Of a stretch of DNA of 64,000 nucleotides, positions 1 to 14,744 are shown piece after piece. Both the position numbers and the translations under genes were made by a program. The notes under the pieces are model-generated. The model was not told where the DNA came from. It saw only the letters and a list, made by a program, of their open reading frames with translations, and searched no databases. Position 1 is the first letter of the stretch. Every line of letters begins with the position of its first letter. The DNA comes from Leptospira kirschneri serovar Cynopteri str. 3522 CT (GTDB taxonomy: Bacteria > Spirochaetota > Leptospiria > Leptospirales > Leptospiraceae): positions 25,001 through 89,000 of the forward strand of contig NZ_AHMN02000008.1 of NCBI RefSeq assembly GCF_000243695.2, given 5' to 3'.

Positions 1-204
1 CAATAATTCAAACGTGTTTTTTTTATTGTCTTCGGTTTGGGATAAAACAGAATTCGAAACGAATATATAAAAGATTAAAAAAATATAAATCATCTTAAAT
101 CTTTTTTTTCGAATCCAAAAATACGAATTCTTTTTTAACATCGTTTTTGCCCTCACTTACTTTTACATCTTTACATGATAATGTATTATGAATTTTAAAA
201 CAAA

Positions 205-330
205 TCCAACTTTTGTAAATTCCGCAGTTTTCCGATTTCTTTGTGAAAAGTTGTGAGTTTTATTCACGCTAATTTAGAACGCGAACCAATTTTGAAATTT
301 CTTTGTTAAGTTTGATACGCTCCTTGTTTG
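205..330 (-). pseudogene. Decayed leucine-rich-repeat gene fragment
   Basis: On the minus strand this stretch aligns almost base for base with the LRR segment of the intact gene at 584-901. The reading keeps recognisable pieces such as VRVLN, but in-frame TAG and TAA codons follow, and small gaps break the frame. It is a dead paralogous copy of the neighbouring LRR gene, probably from tandem duplication. Its ends are approximate. Confidence 0.7.
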
Positions 331-462
331 ACTTTTTTATTTACAATGCCAAGTGAAACAGATTAAAATTATAAGGCTGATTGTAGCGTTTTGCAAGTGC
401 ATAACCGTTATTCGGAATGACATACCCCCGTTTTTATACCAGCATAATGTGTGAAAATCCTG

Positions 463-561
463 TTAAGCAGAACGTCTTAAATATTCCTCCGGAGTCAAAC
501 CCCCGAGTGAACTTGAACTATACGGCCTTTTCGAATTGTAGAAGATTCTGCGTGGTATTAT
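463..561 (-). mobile_element. IS3-family transposase C-terminal remnant
   Basis: The minus strand reads RRIFYNSKRPYSSSSLGG followed by LTPEEYLRRSA and a TAA stop at 463-465. This is the characteristic end of IS3-family (OrfB) transposases, where YN-x-RPHSSLGG-x-TPEEY is conserved. Upstream the frame degrades within about 30 codons, and no DDE domain or terminal inverted repeat is seen, so only the 3' tail survives. Pathogenic Leptospira carry IS3-family elements such as IS1500; which element this came from is not determined. It lies between the LRR remnant and the intact LRR gene. Confidence 0.8.
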
Positions 562-583
562 ATTTGGAGAAAATTAAAGAATC

Positions 584-901
584 CTAATAAACTTCAAAAA
601 TTATTTTAGATTTTGGAAGCAATTTTCGAATTTTTTCTCTTTCTTCGAGTGAGAGTTGATTATCTATCAAATACAACTTTTGCAAATTCTGTAGTTGTCC
701 GATTTCTTTCGGAAGTGTTGTGAGTTTTTGTCCACTTAAATTCAAAACTCGAACATCCAAAGGATTTTGAAGCGCTTTTGTTAAATCAATATAAGTTCCT
801 AATTCTACTTCTTCTGCTTGAATCTTGCAAGAAAGATAAATGAGAAACAAAAGGCAAATTGTTATTTTTTGTAAGTGAATCAGCGTTATACGAAATTTCA
901 T
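584..901 (-). CDS. Short leucine-rich-repeat protein, exported
   Basis: A 105-residue protein. It has an N-terminal hydrophobic signal (about residues 12-28), with Cys25 in LIYLSCK, which could be a relaxed spirochaetal lipobox. Residues 45-85 hold LRR units ([19 protein letters not shown], then [14 protein letters not shown]), and the C-terminal [15 protein letters not shown] ends many Leptospira LRR proteins. Full-length relatives carry many more repeats, so this is either a minimal member or a product of internal deletion. A broken paralogue and an IS3 scar lie just downstream, which suggests an unstable LRR cluster. LRR proteins usually mediate protein binding, and surface exposure is inferred. 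The specific role is unknown. Confidence 0.75.
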   Translation of the reverse strand: MKFRITLIHLQKITICLLFLIYLSCKIQAEEVELGTYIDLTKALQNPLDVRVLNLSGQKLTTLPKEIGQLQNLQKLYLIDNQLSLEEREKIRKLLPKSKIIFEVY

Positions 902-1133
902 AAAGGTTTTCTGGATTTAGATTTTATTTAAATTAGAAGACAAGTTCCTAAATAAAAACGTCATTCAATTTAAACGCTCTTTTTTGAACTTCTGCATGTT
1001 TTTGAAATGAAGATCGAAAAAATCTTTGTCTTCGGTTTCAAATCCAAAATTTTCATTCTATTCAATTAAAATCAGCCTAAAGTTCAAAATAGAAAAACAA
1101 TTTATTTCCAAGTTAAATATTACATTACAGTTT

Positions 1134-2072
1134 TTAGATTTTCTTTTTTAACTTATTTACGTTTCTTTGATACATTTTGAAACTCATCCTTGATATGGCG
1201 GAATCTGAAAAGTTTTTTTGAAATTCCTGTTCATTTAGAGTTAAAATCGATTCCGGATTTTCCTTTAAATAAGATCTAACTTTAAATTCTTCTAATCCAG
1301 TTCTAATTCCTTTCTTAAACGCTTTCACTCGATTCCAAGGACACACGTCTTGACATATATCACAACCCGCAAGCCATCCGTATGTATCCGGAATTTCTTC
1401 CGATGAATCCTCTAAAGTATGATGAGAAATACATTTTCCAGCGTCAATTTGATAGGGTTTTAACGCCCCAGTTGGACACGCATCTATACACGCAGTGCAG
1501 GTTCCACAACGATCTTTAACCTGAATCCGAGCGGTATACATCGGCAAGTCAGTAAGTATCACGGTTATAAAAAAGAAAGATCCAATTTCTGGATGAATCA
1601 AATTCGTGTTTTTTCCATTCCACCCAAGTCCTGCAAGTCGAGCTAAAACTTTCTCAGGAACCGGCAAAGAATCCACACCTTGGCGAAAATGATGATTGGG
1701 ATATTTTTTTTGAAGAGCTTTTATTAAAGGTTTTGCATGTTCTCTCAATACTCTGTGATAATCTTCGCCAACCGCATATTTAGAAAATCGAAAAGTCATT
1801 CCTTTTTGAACTTCTTCGTATTCCGGATCGTTGTAAATCGCTCCGAGTACAATTACGGACTGCGGATCAAAACCTAGATTCTTAAAATCTAAACGAAGAT
1901 CCATATTCTTAGGATACCACTCCATCTTTCCGTGGTTACCTTTGTTTACCCATAAAAGAATTTTTTCTCTATCTTCTTCCGGAACTTTGGCCTCACAAAT
2001 CCCATAAAGATCAAAACCAGATCTTTCAATCAAAGTTTTGAATTCGGAAATTATTTCTTTACTTTCAATCAT
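1134..2072 (-). CDS. queG: Epoxyqueuosine reductase QueG
   Basis: This 312-residue cytoplasmic iron-sulfur enzyme reduces epoxyqueuosine to queuosine at the wobble base of tRNAs with GUN anticodons. Two 4Fe-4S sites are visible: Cys189-x2-Cys192-x2-Cys195-x3-Cys199 (CGTCTACIDACP), and Cys214 with Cys237-x2-Cys240-x3-Cys244 (GCDICQDVCPWN). Asp134 in QGVDSLPVPEK corresponds to the catalytic Asp of characterised QueG proteins. The length fits the short QueG class without the C-terminal HEAT-like extension of longer homologues. The ATG start lies only about 20 bp from the divergent gene at 2093, so the two probably share a promoter region. Family assignment is firm. Confidence 0.95.
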   Translation of the reverse strand: MIESKEIISEFKTLIERSGFDLYGICEAKVPEEDREKILLWVNKGNHGKMEWYPKNMDLRLDFKNLGFDPQSVIVLGAIYNDPEYEEVQKGMTFRFSKYAVGEDYHRVLREHAKPLIKALQKKYPNHHFRQGVDSLPVPEKVLARLAGLGWNGKNTNLIHPEIGSFFFITVILTDLPMYTARIQVKDRCGTCTACIDACPTGALKPYQIDAGKCISHHTLEDSSEEIPDTYGWLAGCDICQDVCPWNRVKAFKKGIRTGLEEFKVRSYLKENPESILTLNEQEFQKNFSDSAISRMSFKMYQRNVNKLKKKI

Positions 2073-2092
2073 AAAGTGGATATAAATTGAAT

Positions 2093-2515
2093 ATGCAAAA
2101 AAAGTTATCAGAAAATCCCAATTTTAATCGCAAGGATATAACAATCTTTGCAAACGATCCGATTTCCATTTCTCGTTCAGACTTTACAACAGCGGTTCGT
2201 CTTACTCTATCATCAACGAACATAAATTTTAAGACTTCAGAACGAAGTCTTAAAAATAACCGTAAATTTTCCAAACAAATCATTTTCGCTTCCGTACTAG
2301 GCGCACTCAAAGGTTTTGAAGAAAGAGATTTAAAACCGTTTCACGTAAATCATAAACCCATTTTTGCGGAAATCGGTTCCGAAATTTTAAATACCGAATT
2401 CAATTCAATTTCAAACGAAGATAAAATCGAAATTCTTAAAAATGCTTTCGACTATGGAATCCGTAAAGTATATCACTTAGAATGGAAACTCTATACTTCC
2501 AAGGAACTCTATTAA
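2093..2515 (+). CDS. Conserved-looking hypothetical protein
   Basis: A 140-residue soluble protein from the ATG at 2093; an in-frame TTG at 2087 would add two residues. It has no signal peptide, membrane segment or recognised motif. The composition is mixed charged, with a central KFSKQIIFASVLGALKGF segment and a C-terminal KIEILKNAFDYGIRKVYHLEWK segment, compatible with a small alpha/beta fold. It is divergent from queG with a very short gap, so joint regulation is possible. Codon use looks like that of its neighbours. Function is unknown. Confidence 0.6.
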   Translation: MQKKLSENPNFNRKDITIFANDPISISRSDFTTAVRLTLSSTNINFKTSERSLKNNRKFSKQIIFASVLGALKGFEERDLKPFHVNHKPIFAEIGSEILNTEFNSISNEDKIEILKNAFDYGIRKVYHLEWKLYTSKELY

Positions 2516-2896
2516 AATTCTCTAATCGTTTTTTTAGAATGGTTCACTTGGCGTCCCTTGATAAGGATTCCCGCCCCAAAATCTTACGATCTATCGTCTT
2601 TGAATTCCCACCAAAACCGTCGTATTGTATGATTTATTACTTTTTAATATTAAAATTTCTGTATGAGTCCCATCATTTTTGCGATAACTACAAAATGACA
2701 ATTTCATTCAAAAAAATCTGATTAGATATTACTCTTTTGAATTTTGTTCATATTTCCATTATATACCAAAAAAGAATTTTATAAAAAATTTATATACTTT
2801 TAAACAACTTCTTAAGATAAACTCAAAATCCTCGCATTTTGATGATGATGCGATTTTTTATTTTAAGTTTTAGACCGAAATCTTAAAAATGAATCC
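2516..2896. other. Intergenic region, no gene seen
   Basis: About 380 bp of AT-rich sequence between convergent genes. A 79-codon reading frame starting inside the upstream gene (2482) has no family features and I do not call it. The only structured element is the hairpin at 2832-2864. Confidence 0.5.
2832..2864 (+). terminator. Possible rho-independent terminator
   Basis: TCGCAT (2832-2837) pairs with ATGCGA (2848-2853) across a 10-nt loop and is followed by a run of T (TTTTTTATTTT). It lies between the convergent gene ends at 2515 and 2897. The stem is short and about 300 bp from the plus-strand gene, so confidence is modest. Confidence 0.4.
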
Positions 2897-3814
2897 TTAT
2901 ACTGCGTAAAATAAAATTCCAGCAAAACTAACGAGTACGACCGCCTCTAAAATTCCGACTCCTACGTTCTGATCTCTACTGATTTCTTCCTTCAAAGTAC
3001 TTCCGGGTAATATCACAGCGTCGGTTAAAAGCCTGACCGCAGGTATAACCAGTAGTCCAAGTATAAAATCTAAAAAAACCTGAAAAAGGGTATGTTCCAT
3101 AGACACTGGTTCTTTATGAAGCGCCCTCGCAATGATGATTCCAATAGAGACTAACGCACCACTGTAAGAGATCCCAGAAGCTAAATTTTCTTTTTCTTTT
3201 AATTCCACATCCAAGGAATAAGGTATAATCTTTCGATACGCAATCGTAAATAAAATGAGCGTTATTTGGCCTACGATAAAGAATACAATTCCTAACAAAG
3301 TTCCATCTAAAAGTTTCTGAACCGGTTCCAAAAGATCCAAATTTTTCCAAATCGAAAACGCAAGCCCTGCATTCTCTCCGCTGAGAGAAGCCGCCACGAT
3401 GATCGAAGACGCAAGGCTGCTTCCAAACACTACGGCTCCTACGGCCACATTTCTTCCGGAATAAACAAGCTCATTAAAATCCAAACTCCGAAAGATCAAT
3501 TTATCATTGATAAAATAAGATAAATTGAGTAGTAAAATTCCGAGAATCCCGTAGTATAAAACCTGAAAACAATCTGAAATAAAATCCGTACCCGGAGAAG
3601 ATAAGATCACAAGTAGAATCAGAGTAAGTCCCAGATAATAACCGGATAAACCAGTCGATACAGCGGTATTGTTCTTAACCACGATTTCCTGATCCAGATC
3701 TCCAGGTTCGATCCAGTCTTTGATTTTTTTACCGATATAAAATAGAATAAAACTGATTAAAAAAAATACTGCGTCTCTACCCAAAACACTCAGATAACTA
3801 AGTATCGTTTCCAT
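2897..3814 (-). CDS. DUF350-family inner-membrane protein
   Basis: A 305-residue polytopic membrane protein with about eight hydrophobic segments arranged as two similar halves. Each half carries a DUF350-like signature: NNTAVSTGLSGYYLGLTLIL near residue 50, and KENLASGISYSGALVSIGII near residue 210. DUF350 domains form small membrane units of unknown biochemistry that often occur in tandem. The start lies 10 bp after the map stop codon, so it is probably cotranscribed with histone and map. Nothing in the sequence fixes a substrate. Confidence 0.75.
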   Translation of the reverse strand: METILSYLSVLGRDAVFFLISFILFYIGKKIKDWIEPGDLDQEIVVKNNTAVSTGLSGYYLGLTLILLVILSSPGTDFISDCFQVLYYGILGILLLNLSYFINDKLIFRSLDFNELVYSGRNVAVGAVVFGSSLASSIIVAASLSGENAGLAFSIWKNLDLLEPVQKLLDGTLLGIVFFIVGQITLILFTIAYRKIIPYSLDVELKEKENLASGISYSGALVSIGIIIARALHKEPVSMEHTLFQVFLDFILGLLVIPAVRLLTDAVILPGSTLKEEISRDQNVGVGILEAVVLVSFAGILFYAV

Positions 3815-3824
3815 GATCGACAGA

Positions 3825-4583
3825 TTAATCGGATACGGTTAAAATTTCATAGCCTTTTTCAGTGACTAGAACCGTATGTTCAAATTGAGCGGACCATTTA
3901 CCATCTTTTGTAGTCACGGTCCAATGATCTTCTTTGGAAAAATTTACCTGCCAGGTTCCCAGATTCACCATCGGCTCAACAGTAAATACCATTCCAGGTT
4001 CTAGTTTGGCAAGTTTACGATTCTGACGAAAATGGGGAATCTGAGGATCTTCATGAAAACCTCTTCCAATTCCGTGCCCCATTAAATCTCTTACAATTCC
4101 GTATCCCTTTGGAGTAAGAAAATCATCGATCGCATTCGCAATATCGTGAACACGATTCCCAGGTCGTACTTGTTCGATCCCGATGAACATCGCTTTCTCC
4201 GTATCCTGAACTAGAGTTTTAACCTCAGAACTTGTATTACCTCCTACGATAAACGTACGAGATGAATCCCCATGATAACCATCCAAAATAGGAGTTACAT
4301 CTATGTTGATGATGTCTCCTTCTTTTAAAACTTCATTTGCTTTGGGAATTCCATGACATACAACTTGATTTACGGAAGTACAAATTGACTTAGGAAATCC
4401 TTTATAACCGAGCGGGGCGGATCTTGCCCCGTGCTTTTTAGTAAACTCCTCACAAAGATCATTCAACTGCAAAGTAGAAACACCCGGTTGAACGTAAGAG
4501 GAAATATAATCCAAAAGCCTAGCGGCCAGTTTCCCAGCCGCTCTCATTTTTTCGATTTCGCTCTTGTTCTTAATAAAGATCAA
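3825..4583 (-). CDS. map: Type I methionine aminopeptidase
   Basis: This 252-residue cytoplasmic metalloenzyme removes the initiator methionine from nascent proteins. The five metal ligands are present at positions matching E. coli MAP: Asp95 (INIDV), Asp106 (HGDSSRTF), His170 (MGHGIG), Glu203 (TVEPM) and Glu235 (QFEHT). His77 and His177 are also conserved. There is no N-terminal zinc-finger extension, so it is the short type Ia form. Initiation is at a TTG; the next ATG (codon 13) would remove the conserved N-terminal strand, so TTG is preferred. The start lies 6 nt beyond the histone stop codon, which implies translational coupling. Confidence 0.95.
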   Translation of the reverse strand: MIFIKNKSEIEKMRAAGKLAARLLDYISSYVQPGVSTLQLNDLCEEFTKKHGARSAPLGYKGFPKSICTSVNQVVCHGIPKANEVLKEGDIINIDVTPILDGYHGDSSRTFIVGGNTSSEVKTLVQDTEKAMFIGIEQVRPGNRVHDIANAIDDFLTPKGYGIVRDLMGHGIGRGFHEDPQIPHFRQNRKLAKLEPGMVFTVEPMVNLGTWQVNFSKEDHWTVTTKDGKWSAQFEHTVLVTEKGYEILTVSD

Positions 4584-4589
4584 ATCGAA

Positions 4590-4799
<210 letters not shown>

Positions 4800-4807
4800 T
4801 GTCTTAG

Positions 4808-4847
<40 letters not shown>

Positions 4848-4909
4848 TGGTCGTCCAGTTTGTTTTTGTTCCGATTTAGATTTCAGTTTGCATTCTTTCT
4901 AGAAACCCA

Positions 4910-4941
<32 letters not shown>

Positions 4942-5054
4942 CGCGACCTTACCTTTGTTTTAAAAAAAATGATACCATAACTTTAAACAGATCCAAATAC
5001 GGTCACTTGAATCCGATTCAAAATAAAATGAGACATAGAGCTCACGTTGAGAGC

Positions 5055-8482
<3,428 letters not shown>

Positions 8483-8674
8483 TGAATTTTATTTACCTAT
8501 ATAAAAAGAACTCGTTGTTTTGAAAAAACTCAGGAAACTTTTTTCCATGGAACAGAAAAGATCCTAAACATAAAATTTATGCTATCATCCTCAATTTCAA
8601 AGTTTGGATGTTTAAAAAAAACTATCCCTTTGAGCTGTAAAGTCTCCAAAAACATTATGTCTCATCAAATTACG

Positions 8675-9500
<826 letters not shown>

Positions 9501-9582
9501 GACACTCAATTCTTACGTCAAAATTTAACAGAAAGGGAATAGAGTTTTCATTTAAAAGTAGAAAAACTCTAAGCAAAATCGT

Positions 9583-9879
9583 ATGTCTAAGTTCAAAATC
9601 AATGGAAAGTCCGCAAAGGTAACGATCGATACCGTTGTAATCGACGGTTATGATAAAATTTTCGACGAAGTAACTCAAAGCGCATCCAAAGGCACGGTTT
9701 TAGACGTAGAGTTTCTTTTAGAAGAGGTTAAAAAAATAACTTCCAGTGGAATCGCAAAACTACTGACCGTAAAAAACAGAATGGATCACTACGGAGTGAA
9801 AATGAAAATCAAAGATTTAAGTCCGGATCTTTTAGAAGTTTTGAAAAAATTTAAAGTGGATGATAAACTAGGACTTTAA
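9583..9879 (+). CDS. STAS-domain protein (anti-sigma antagonist-like)
   Basis: A 98-residue single-domain protein. The segment KKITSSGIAKLLTVKNRM followed by VKMKIKDLSPDLLEVLKKFK matches the conserved second half of STAS domains, in which a Ser in the S-S-G turn is the phosphorylatable residue in SpoIIAA/RsbV-type regulators. It could act in a partner-switching module with an RsbW-like kinase; one is encoded at 27572-28000, but linkage is only inferred. Genes on either side (methyltransferase, ABC operon) do not explain its role. Confidence 0.75.
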   Translation: MSKFKINGKSAKVTIDTVVIDGYDKIFDEVTQSASKGTVLDVEFLLEEVKKITSSGIAKLLTVKNRMDHYGVKMKIKDLSPDLLEVLKKFKVDDKLGL

Positions 9880-9938
9880 AGTTTTTGAAAAAAGATTGTT
9901 TCCTTTTGTAAACTTCTAGAAATCTATGACAAACTCTG

Positions 9939-10857
<919 letters not shown>

Positions 10858-10877
<20 letters not shown>

Positions 10878-11604
10878 TAAAACATTTTTTTTGAATATTC
10901 AAACTGTATTTTGGAAAGAATTTTCAATTTATTTTAATTCCCCTGTTGAATCGATTTTCGCCTCGTTCTTTTTATTTTTGACCTCATTTCTATTTTTTTT
11001 TGGATTGGGTGAAGGTTCTTTTTGGGACTTTAAATCGGCAAGTATGGAAACGTATTTTTTTTGGATTCCGATTTTATACGTAATTTTTATCCCTGCCCTT
11101 TCCATGCATCTTTGGTCCGAAGAAGAACGTTCCGGAACCTTAGAAATTCTTTTCTCCCTTCCTTTGAAAGACGTAGAGTTGGCGTTCGGTAAATTTTTAG
11201 CTGCTTGGAGTTTTTTAGGATTTGTTCTTTCGTTTACTTTCTTAATCCCCGCCACAATTTTTTATTTAGGAGATTTGGATCTAGGAACAACATTCGCGGG
11301 TTATTTAGGAATTTTTCTTTTAGGTGGTGCCAATCTTGCTTTGGGAAGTTTTGTATCTTCTTTAACCAAGGATCAAATTAGTTCTTATCTATTAGGATTT
11401 ATTTTTTGTCTTTTCTTTTTTTTATTGGGATATAGACCCTTTCTTCAATTTTTAGGAACCGGTCAAATTTCTTTTTTTTCCCTTTCCAAACATTTTGAAC
11501 CGTTTCGTCTCGGAATTTTGGACGGAAGAGAAGTTTTCTTTTTTATCAGCTTCATTAATTTATTCATATATATAAATGTTTTAATTTTAAGGTCCAAACG
11601 ATGA
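10858..11604 (+). CDS. ABC transporter permease, GldF type
   Basis: A 248-residue inner-membrane protein with six predicted membrane spans. The pattern FWKEFSIYFNSPVESIFASF at the N-terminus and SMHLWSEEERSGTLEILFSLPLKD after the second span is typical of the ABC-2 permease/GldF family. It overlaps both the upstream ATPase (20 nt) and the downstream gene (4 nt), consistent with coupled synthesis of one complex. The protein is rich in Phe and lacks a large periplasmic domain. Substrate is not deducible. Confidence 0.9.
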
Positions 11605-13307
11605 TTTCCAAAATCAGAACATTACTTATCCGTTTTAATTCGAATACTTTATTTTTATTTTCTCAAGCTTTTTCTATATTCTTATTTTTGAATTTAATTA
11701 TATCTAAATTTGACTGTAAAAAGGATCTTTCCCAATCCGGTCGTTTCGAAACCAGCAAAAGTACACAGAAGATATTTCAAAAATTACACTCTCCACTTTA
11801 TATAGACGCTTATTATTCTTCTAAAATTCCTGGAGAATACAAAGTGCGCCTGGATCTAACCAAAGAATTGTTAAGCGAAATCGCTTCTTTAGGCAACCAG
11901 AATGTCATATTACGTTTTCATGATCCTAGCGAATCCGTAGAAATGGAAAAAAAAGCGATCGAGGCAGGGATAACACCTCAAATTTTAGAAAAAAAAGAAA
12001 GGGGTTCCTCTCAAATCAAACAGGTTTTTTTAGGACTGACTTTAACCTTAGGAACCGAAAAGAAAACGATTCCATTTGCATTTTACGCAGAAGAAATCGA
12101 ATATCAAATTCTAACAACTCTTAGAAAGATGGTTCGTAAACCAGAAGACGTAAAAATCGGAATTCTCTCACTTCCGGAAAGTTTCGCCGCCGGATTCTCT
12201 GGTTTTGAAAACGGAAAAGATACGATCGGAATTTTTACTGATCAGATTTTAAAAGAAGAATACGGAATCGTTCCGGAAATTCATATTGAAGAAGAAGAAA
12301 TTCCGGATTCAATTGGTACTCTTCTTTGGATAGGTGGAGGAGCGTTATCCGAAATATCTTCTTACAGACTAGATCAATTTTTAATGCGAGGAGGAAATCT
12401 AATTCTTCTTTTTAAATCCATGGACTTCCGCTTAACACCTTCTAATCGGGAAAACGGAATCGGAATGGACTCAATTAGTCCTGGAATAGCCAAACCTGCC
12501 TCCTATATCGAAGAACAAAATCTTATTTTTGAACATTACGGTTTTAAAGTGAATACAGATCTAGTCTTAGAACCAAATCATTCTCTTCCCATAGGCTCTT
12601 TGACGGAAGTAGAACCGGGAGTGATAGGAAGATACGCCTACCCCCCTTGGGTTCTTGTCGGAAGTTCCGACCAAATGTTAAGCGAAGTAAGTCCGTTTAC
12701 AAGTCCGTTTCAAAATTTACTTCTACCTTGGACTTCCAGCCTAACACTTTTTCCGGATAAACAACCTAGGGTAAAAATGGAAACAATTCTTTCCTCTTCC
12801 GAAGAAGCGGAGATACGATCTTCGGTGGTAGCCATCGGTGAAAAACAAATCCTTGCAAATCCAATTCGAAGCGGAGGTAGAAAAATCATTTTAGGCGCAA
12901 CGTTAGAAGGAAGTTTTAAGTCTCGTTTCGATTCCATTCCAAAAACATTCAAAAAATCGAATTCTTTTTTTAAACAAACTTTAGAAGGTAAAACCACTAA
13001 AATTCTTGTTATAGGATCTCCTTATTTAGTATCCGATTTTTTAGCACTTCCGGAAACAAGGAAGATATATCAAGAATCAAATATTCCATTTTTATTAAAC
13101 TCTCTCAATATATCCGAAGGAGACACGGACCTGATAGAGATACGCGGAAAAAAATCAGCTTTTTTAAAACTCAATCCGTTCTCCGAAACAGAAAAAAATA
13201 TATTTAATTTTCTGAATATACTTGGAATTCCCGCCCTTTTAGGACTTTATACGTTTTTAAGAATACGACGTAGAAACTCCATACAAAACAGTAATTTTTC
13301 ATCATGA
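11601..13307 (+). CDS. GldG-like ABC-system auxiliary protein
   Basis: A 568-residue protein with one N-terminal and one C-terminal membrane anchor (NTLFLFSQAFSIFLFLNL and NILGIPALLGLYTFLRI) around a large extracytoplasmic part. The region with LTKELLSEIASLGNQNVILR and FHDPSESVEMEKKAIEAGI is the ABC-type uncharacterised transport (GldG) domain. It is followed by a ThuA/GATase-like fold with TLLWIGGGALSEISSYRLDQ and LMRGGNLILLFKSMDF. It overlaps the permease gene and the DUF4340 gene by 4 nt on each side, so all three are probably made stoichiometrically. GldG-type proteins are thought to be the periplasmic partner of GldAF. Confidence 0.85.
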   Translation: MISKIRTLLIRFNSNTLFLFSQAFSIFLFLNLIISKFDCKKDLSQSGRFETSKSTQKIFQKLHSPLYIDAYYSSKIPGEYKVRLDLTKELLSEIASLGNQNVILRFHDPSESVEMEKKAIEAGITPQILEKKERGSSQIKQVFLGLTLTLGTEKKTIPFAFYAEEIEYQILTTLRKMVRKPEDVKIGILSLPESFAAGFSGFENGKDTIGIFTDQILKEEYGIVPEIHIEEEEIPDSIGTLLWIGGGALSEISSYRLDQFLMRGGNLILLFKSMDFRLTPSNRENGIGMDSISPGIAKPASYIEEQNLIFEHYGFKVNTDLVLEPNHSLPIGSLTEVEPGVIGRYAYPPWVLVGSSDQMLSEVSPFTSPFQNLLLPWTSSLTLFPDKQPRVKMETILSSSEEAEIRSSVVAIGEKQILANPIRSGGRKIILGATLEGSFKSRFDSIPKTFKKSNSFFKQTLEGKTTKILVIGSPYLVSDFLALPETRKIYQESNIPFLLNSLNISEGDTDLIEIRGKKSAFLKLNPFSETEKNIFNFLNILGIPALLGLYTFLRIRRRNSIQNSNFSS

Positions 13308-14323
13308 AATTTTTGGAAAAAATTTTTACTACAATTTATAATTTCATAAAAAAGGAAACCGCTTTCTGTCTCTTTTTGACAAATATAATTTTATGTTTTA
13401 TTTATATTCTTACGTCGGATCCTTTCGGATTTTTTCAAAGAACGTATTTAAACGCAGATCCATTTTTTCCTTTCAAAAAAAACGAAATCGATAGGATTCA
13501 AATCGGTAGAAAAGGACACGAGACGGTTCTCAAAAAAAACAAGGGAACCTGGTCCGTAGAAGTTCGAGAAATCGAAACAAGATCCGATTTAGAAAAAACT
13601 TTTTCTTTTTTAAATACAATTTTAAGAATCAGAAAATTCACTAAAATTTCTCCAATCACAGATCCTAAAAAATTTGGTTTTAACGGAGAAGAACTAAAAT
13701 TAGAAATTCAAACCGAATCGGGAATAATCGGAAAACTAGACATAGGAACTTCTGAAAACGGAACCTTTGTAAAGGAACCGGACACTGGAGAAATCTGGAT
13801 TGTAGAAGAAAATTTAAATTCTCTTTTAGGACGTGGGAATGAAAATTTTTTCCTGTCCGGTTTTTTATTGCCCGAAAACATAGATACACAAGAAATTCAT
13901 ACTATTCTAATTTATAATTCTCAAAATAAAAATACAAAGCTTGAAATAGAACAAACTGAAAATGGAATCTGGAAACCACTTTCTTCCGTTTCTTCTTTTT
14001 GCCCAGGCGAAGACTGTTCCAGAATCGTAGATAAAATTTTTTCGTTAAAAGCAGAGAGGATTTTAAAAAAACCGTTCGAGGAAAAAATAATTCCATTGAA
14101 TTCTAAAAAACGTTTTAGAATTGAAATACATTTTCGTTCGGATCAAAATTCATTTTTGGTTTTAGAATGGATTGGAAACTCCATTCATGACGAACCCGTA
14201 TTTCGTTCGGATTCAGATTCGATTTTATATCTGGTAGATCCGGAATTTTTACGAGAATTTCGGGAAACTTCCGAGAATAAAATTTTTTTTATAGAAGAAT
14301 CGGATCCAATTCGAGCTTTATAA
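13304..14323 (+). CDS. DUF4340-domain protein of the GldAFG-type operon
   Basis: A 339-residue protein with an N-terminal membrane anchor (FCLFLTNIILCFIYILT, about residues 21-37) and an extracytoplasmic domain. The domain starts with EIDRIQIGRKGHETVLKKNKGTW, the typical first strand pair of DUF4340. DUF4340 proteins are frequent last genes of GldG-type ABC operons and are probably structural partners of GldG. The gene overlaps the upstream one by 4 nt. An alternative reading frame stays open past the stop codon to 14496, so a C-terminal frameshift is possible (see findings). Confidence 0.75.
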   Translation: MKFLEKIFTTIYNFIKKETAFCLFLTNIILCFIYILTSDPFGFFQRTYLNADPFFPFKKNEIDRIQIGRKGHETVLKKNKGTWSVEVREIETRSDLEKTFSFLNTILRIRKFTKISPITDPKKFGFNGEELKLEIQTESGIIGKLDIGTSENGTFVKEPDTGEIWIVEENLNSLLGRGNENFFLSGFLLPENIDTQEIHTILIYNSQNKNTKLEIEQTENGIWKPLSSVSSFCPGEDCSRIVDKIFSLKAERILKKPFEEKIIPLNSKKRFRIEIHFRSDQNSFLVLEWIGNSIHDEPVFRSDSDSILYLVDPEFLREFRETSENKIFFIEESDPIRAL

Positions 14324-14744
14324 AATCTATATTCAATTTCGGGAATATTCTAACAGGTTCTAAAACTTCAAAAAAACGGGAACAAGTTTCTTTAGATATT
14401 TTTAATAAAATGCAATCATTCCCACAAAAAACGTCTCATCCGAATATTTATGAATTTTTGTATGAGTTTCTACATTTTGAAAAACACAATCCATGAAGTT
14501 AGGTCTTAGGATAAATCACTATCATAAAATAACCCGAACTTTAATTCCGTGTGAAAAAAAGGTTTCAAGTAAATAAAAGAGTTCGAATCGAAAGTAAACG
14601 ATAAGTTATTTTAAAATTCTATTTGCTATACAAAAAATTTTAGAATGACTTAATCGTCACAACGCAGATCTGGCTGATTCTCTATTGACATCCTAAGGGC
14701 CTTCCATTTTCTTTCATAAGAAAACTAAAAATTAGGACACAAGT
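14324..14744. other. Intergenic region, possible out-of-frame gene tail
   Basis: In the +1 frame relative to the DUF4340 gene, codons from about 14287 to the TGA at 14494-14496 are open and use gene-like codons (for example QVSLDIFNKMQSFPQKTSHP). No start codon with a ribosome site is seen. The remainder, 14497-14744, holds no recognisable feature other than the leader of the downstream methyltransferase. Confidence 0.35.

Larger units (their letters stand above)
1..583. other. AT-rich non-coding stretch with gene remnants
   Basis: Apart from the LRR remnant (about 205-330) and the IS3 transposase tail (463-561), no supportable gene is seen. The left end is very AT-rich. Confidence 0.6.

Noticed and set aside
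2482..2721. 79-codon plus-strand frame after the hypothetical gene
   Set aside because: It overlaps the previous gene in another frame, has no ribosome site and reads like AT-rich random sequence.
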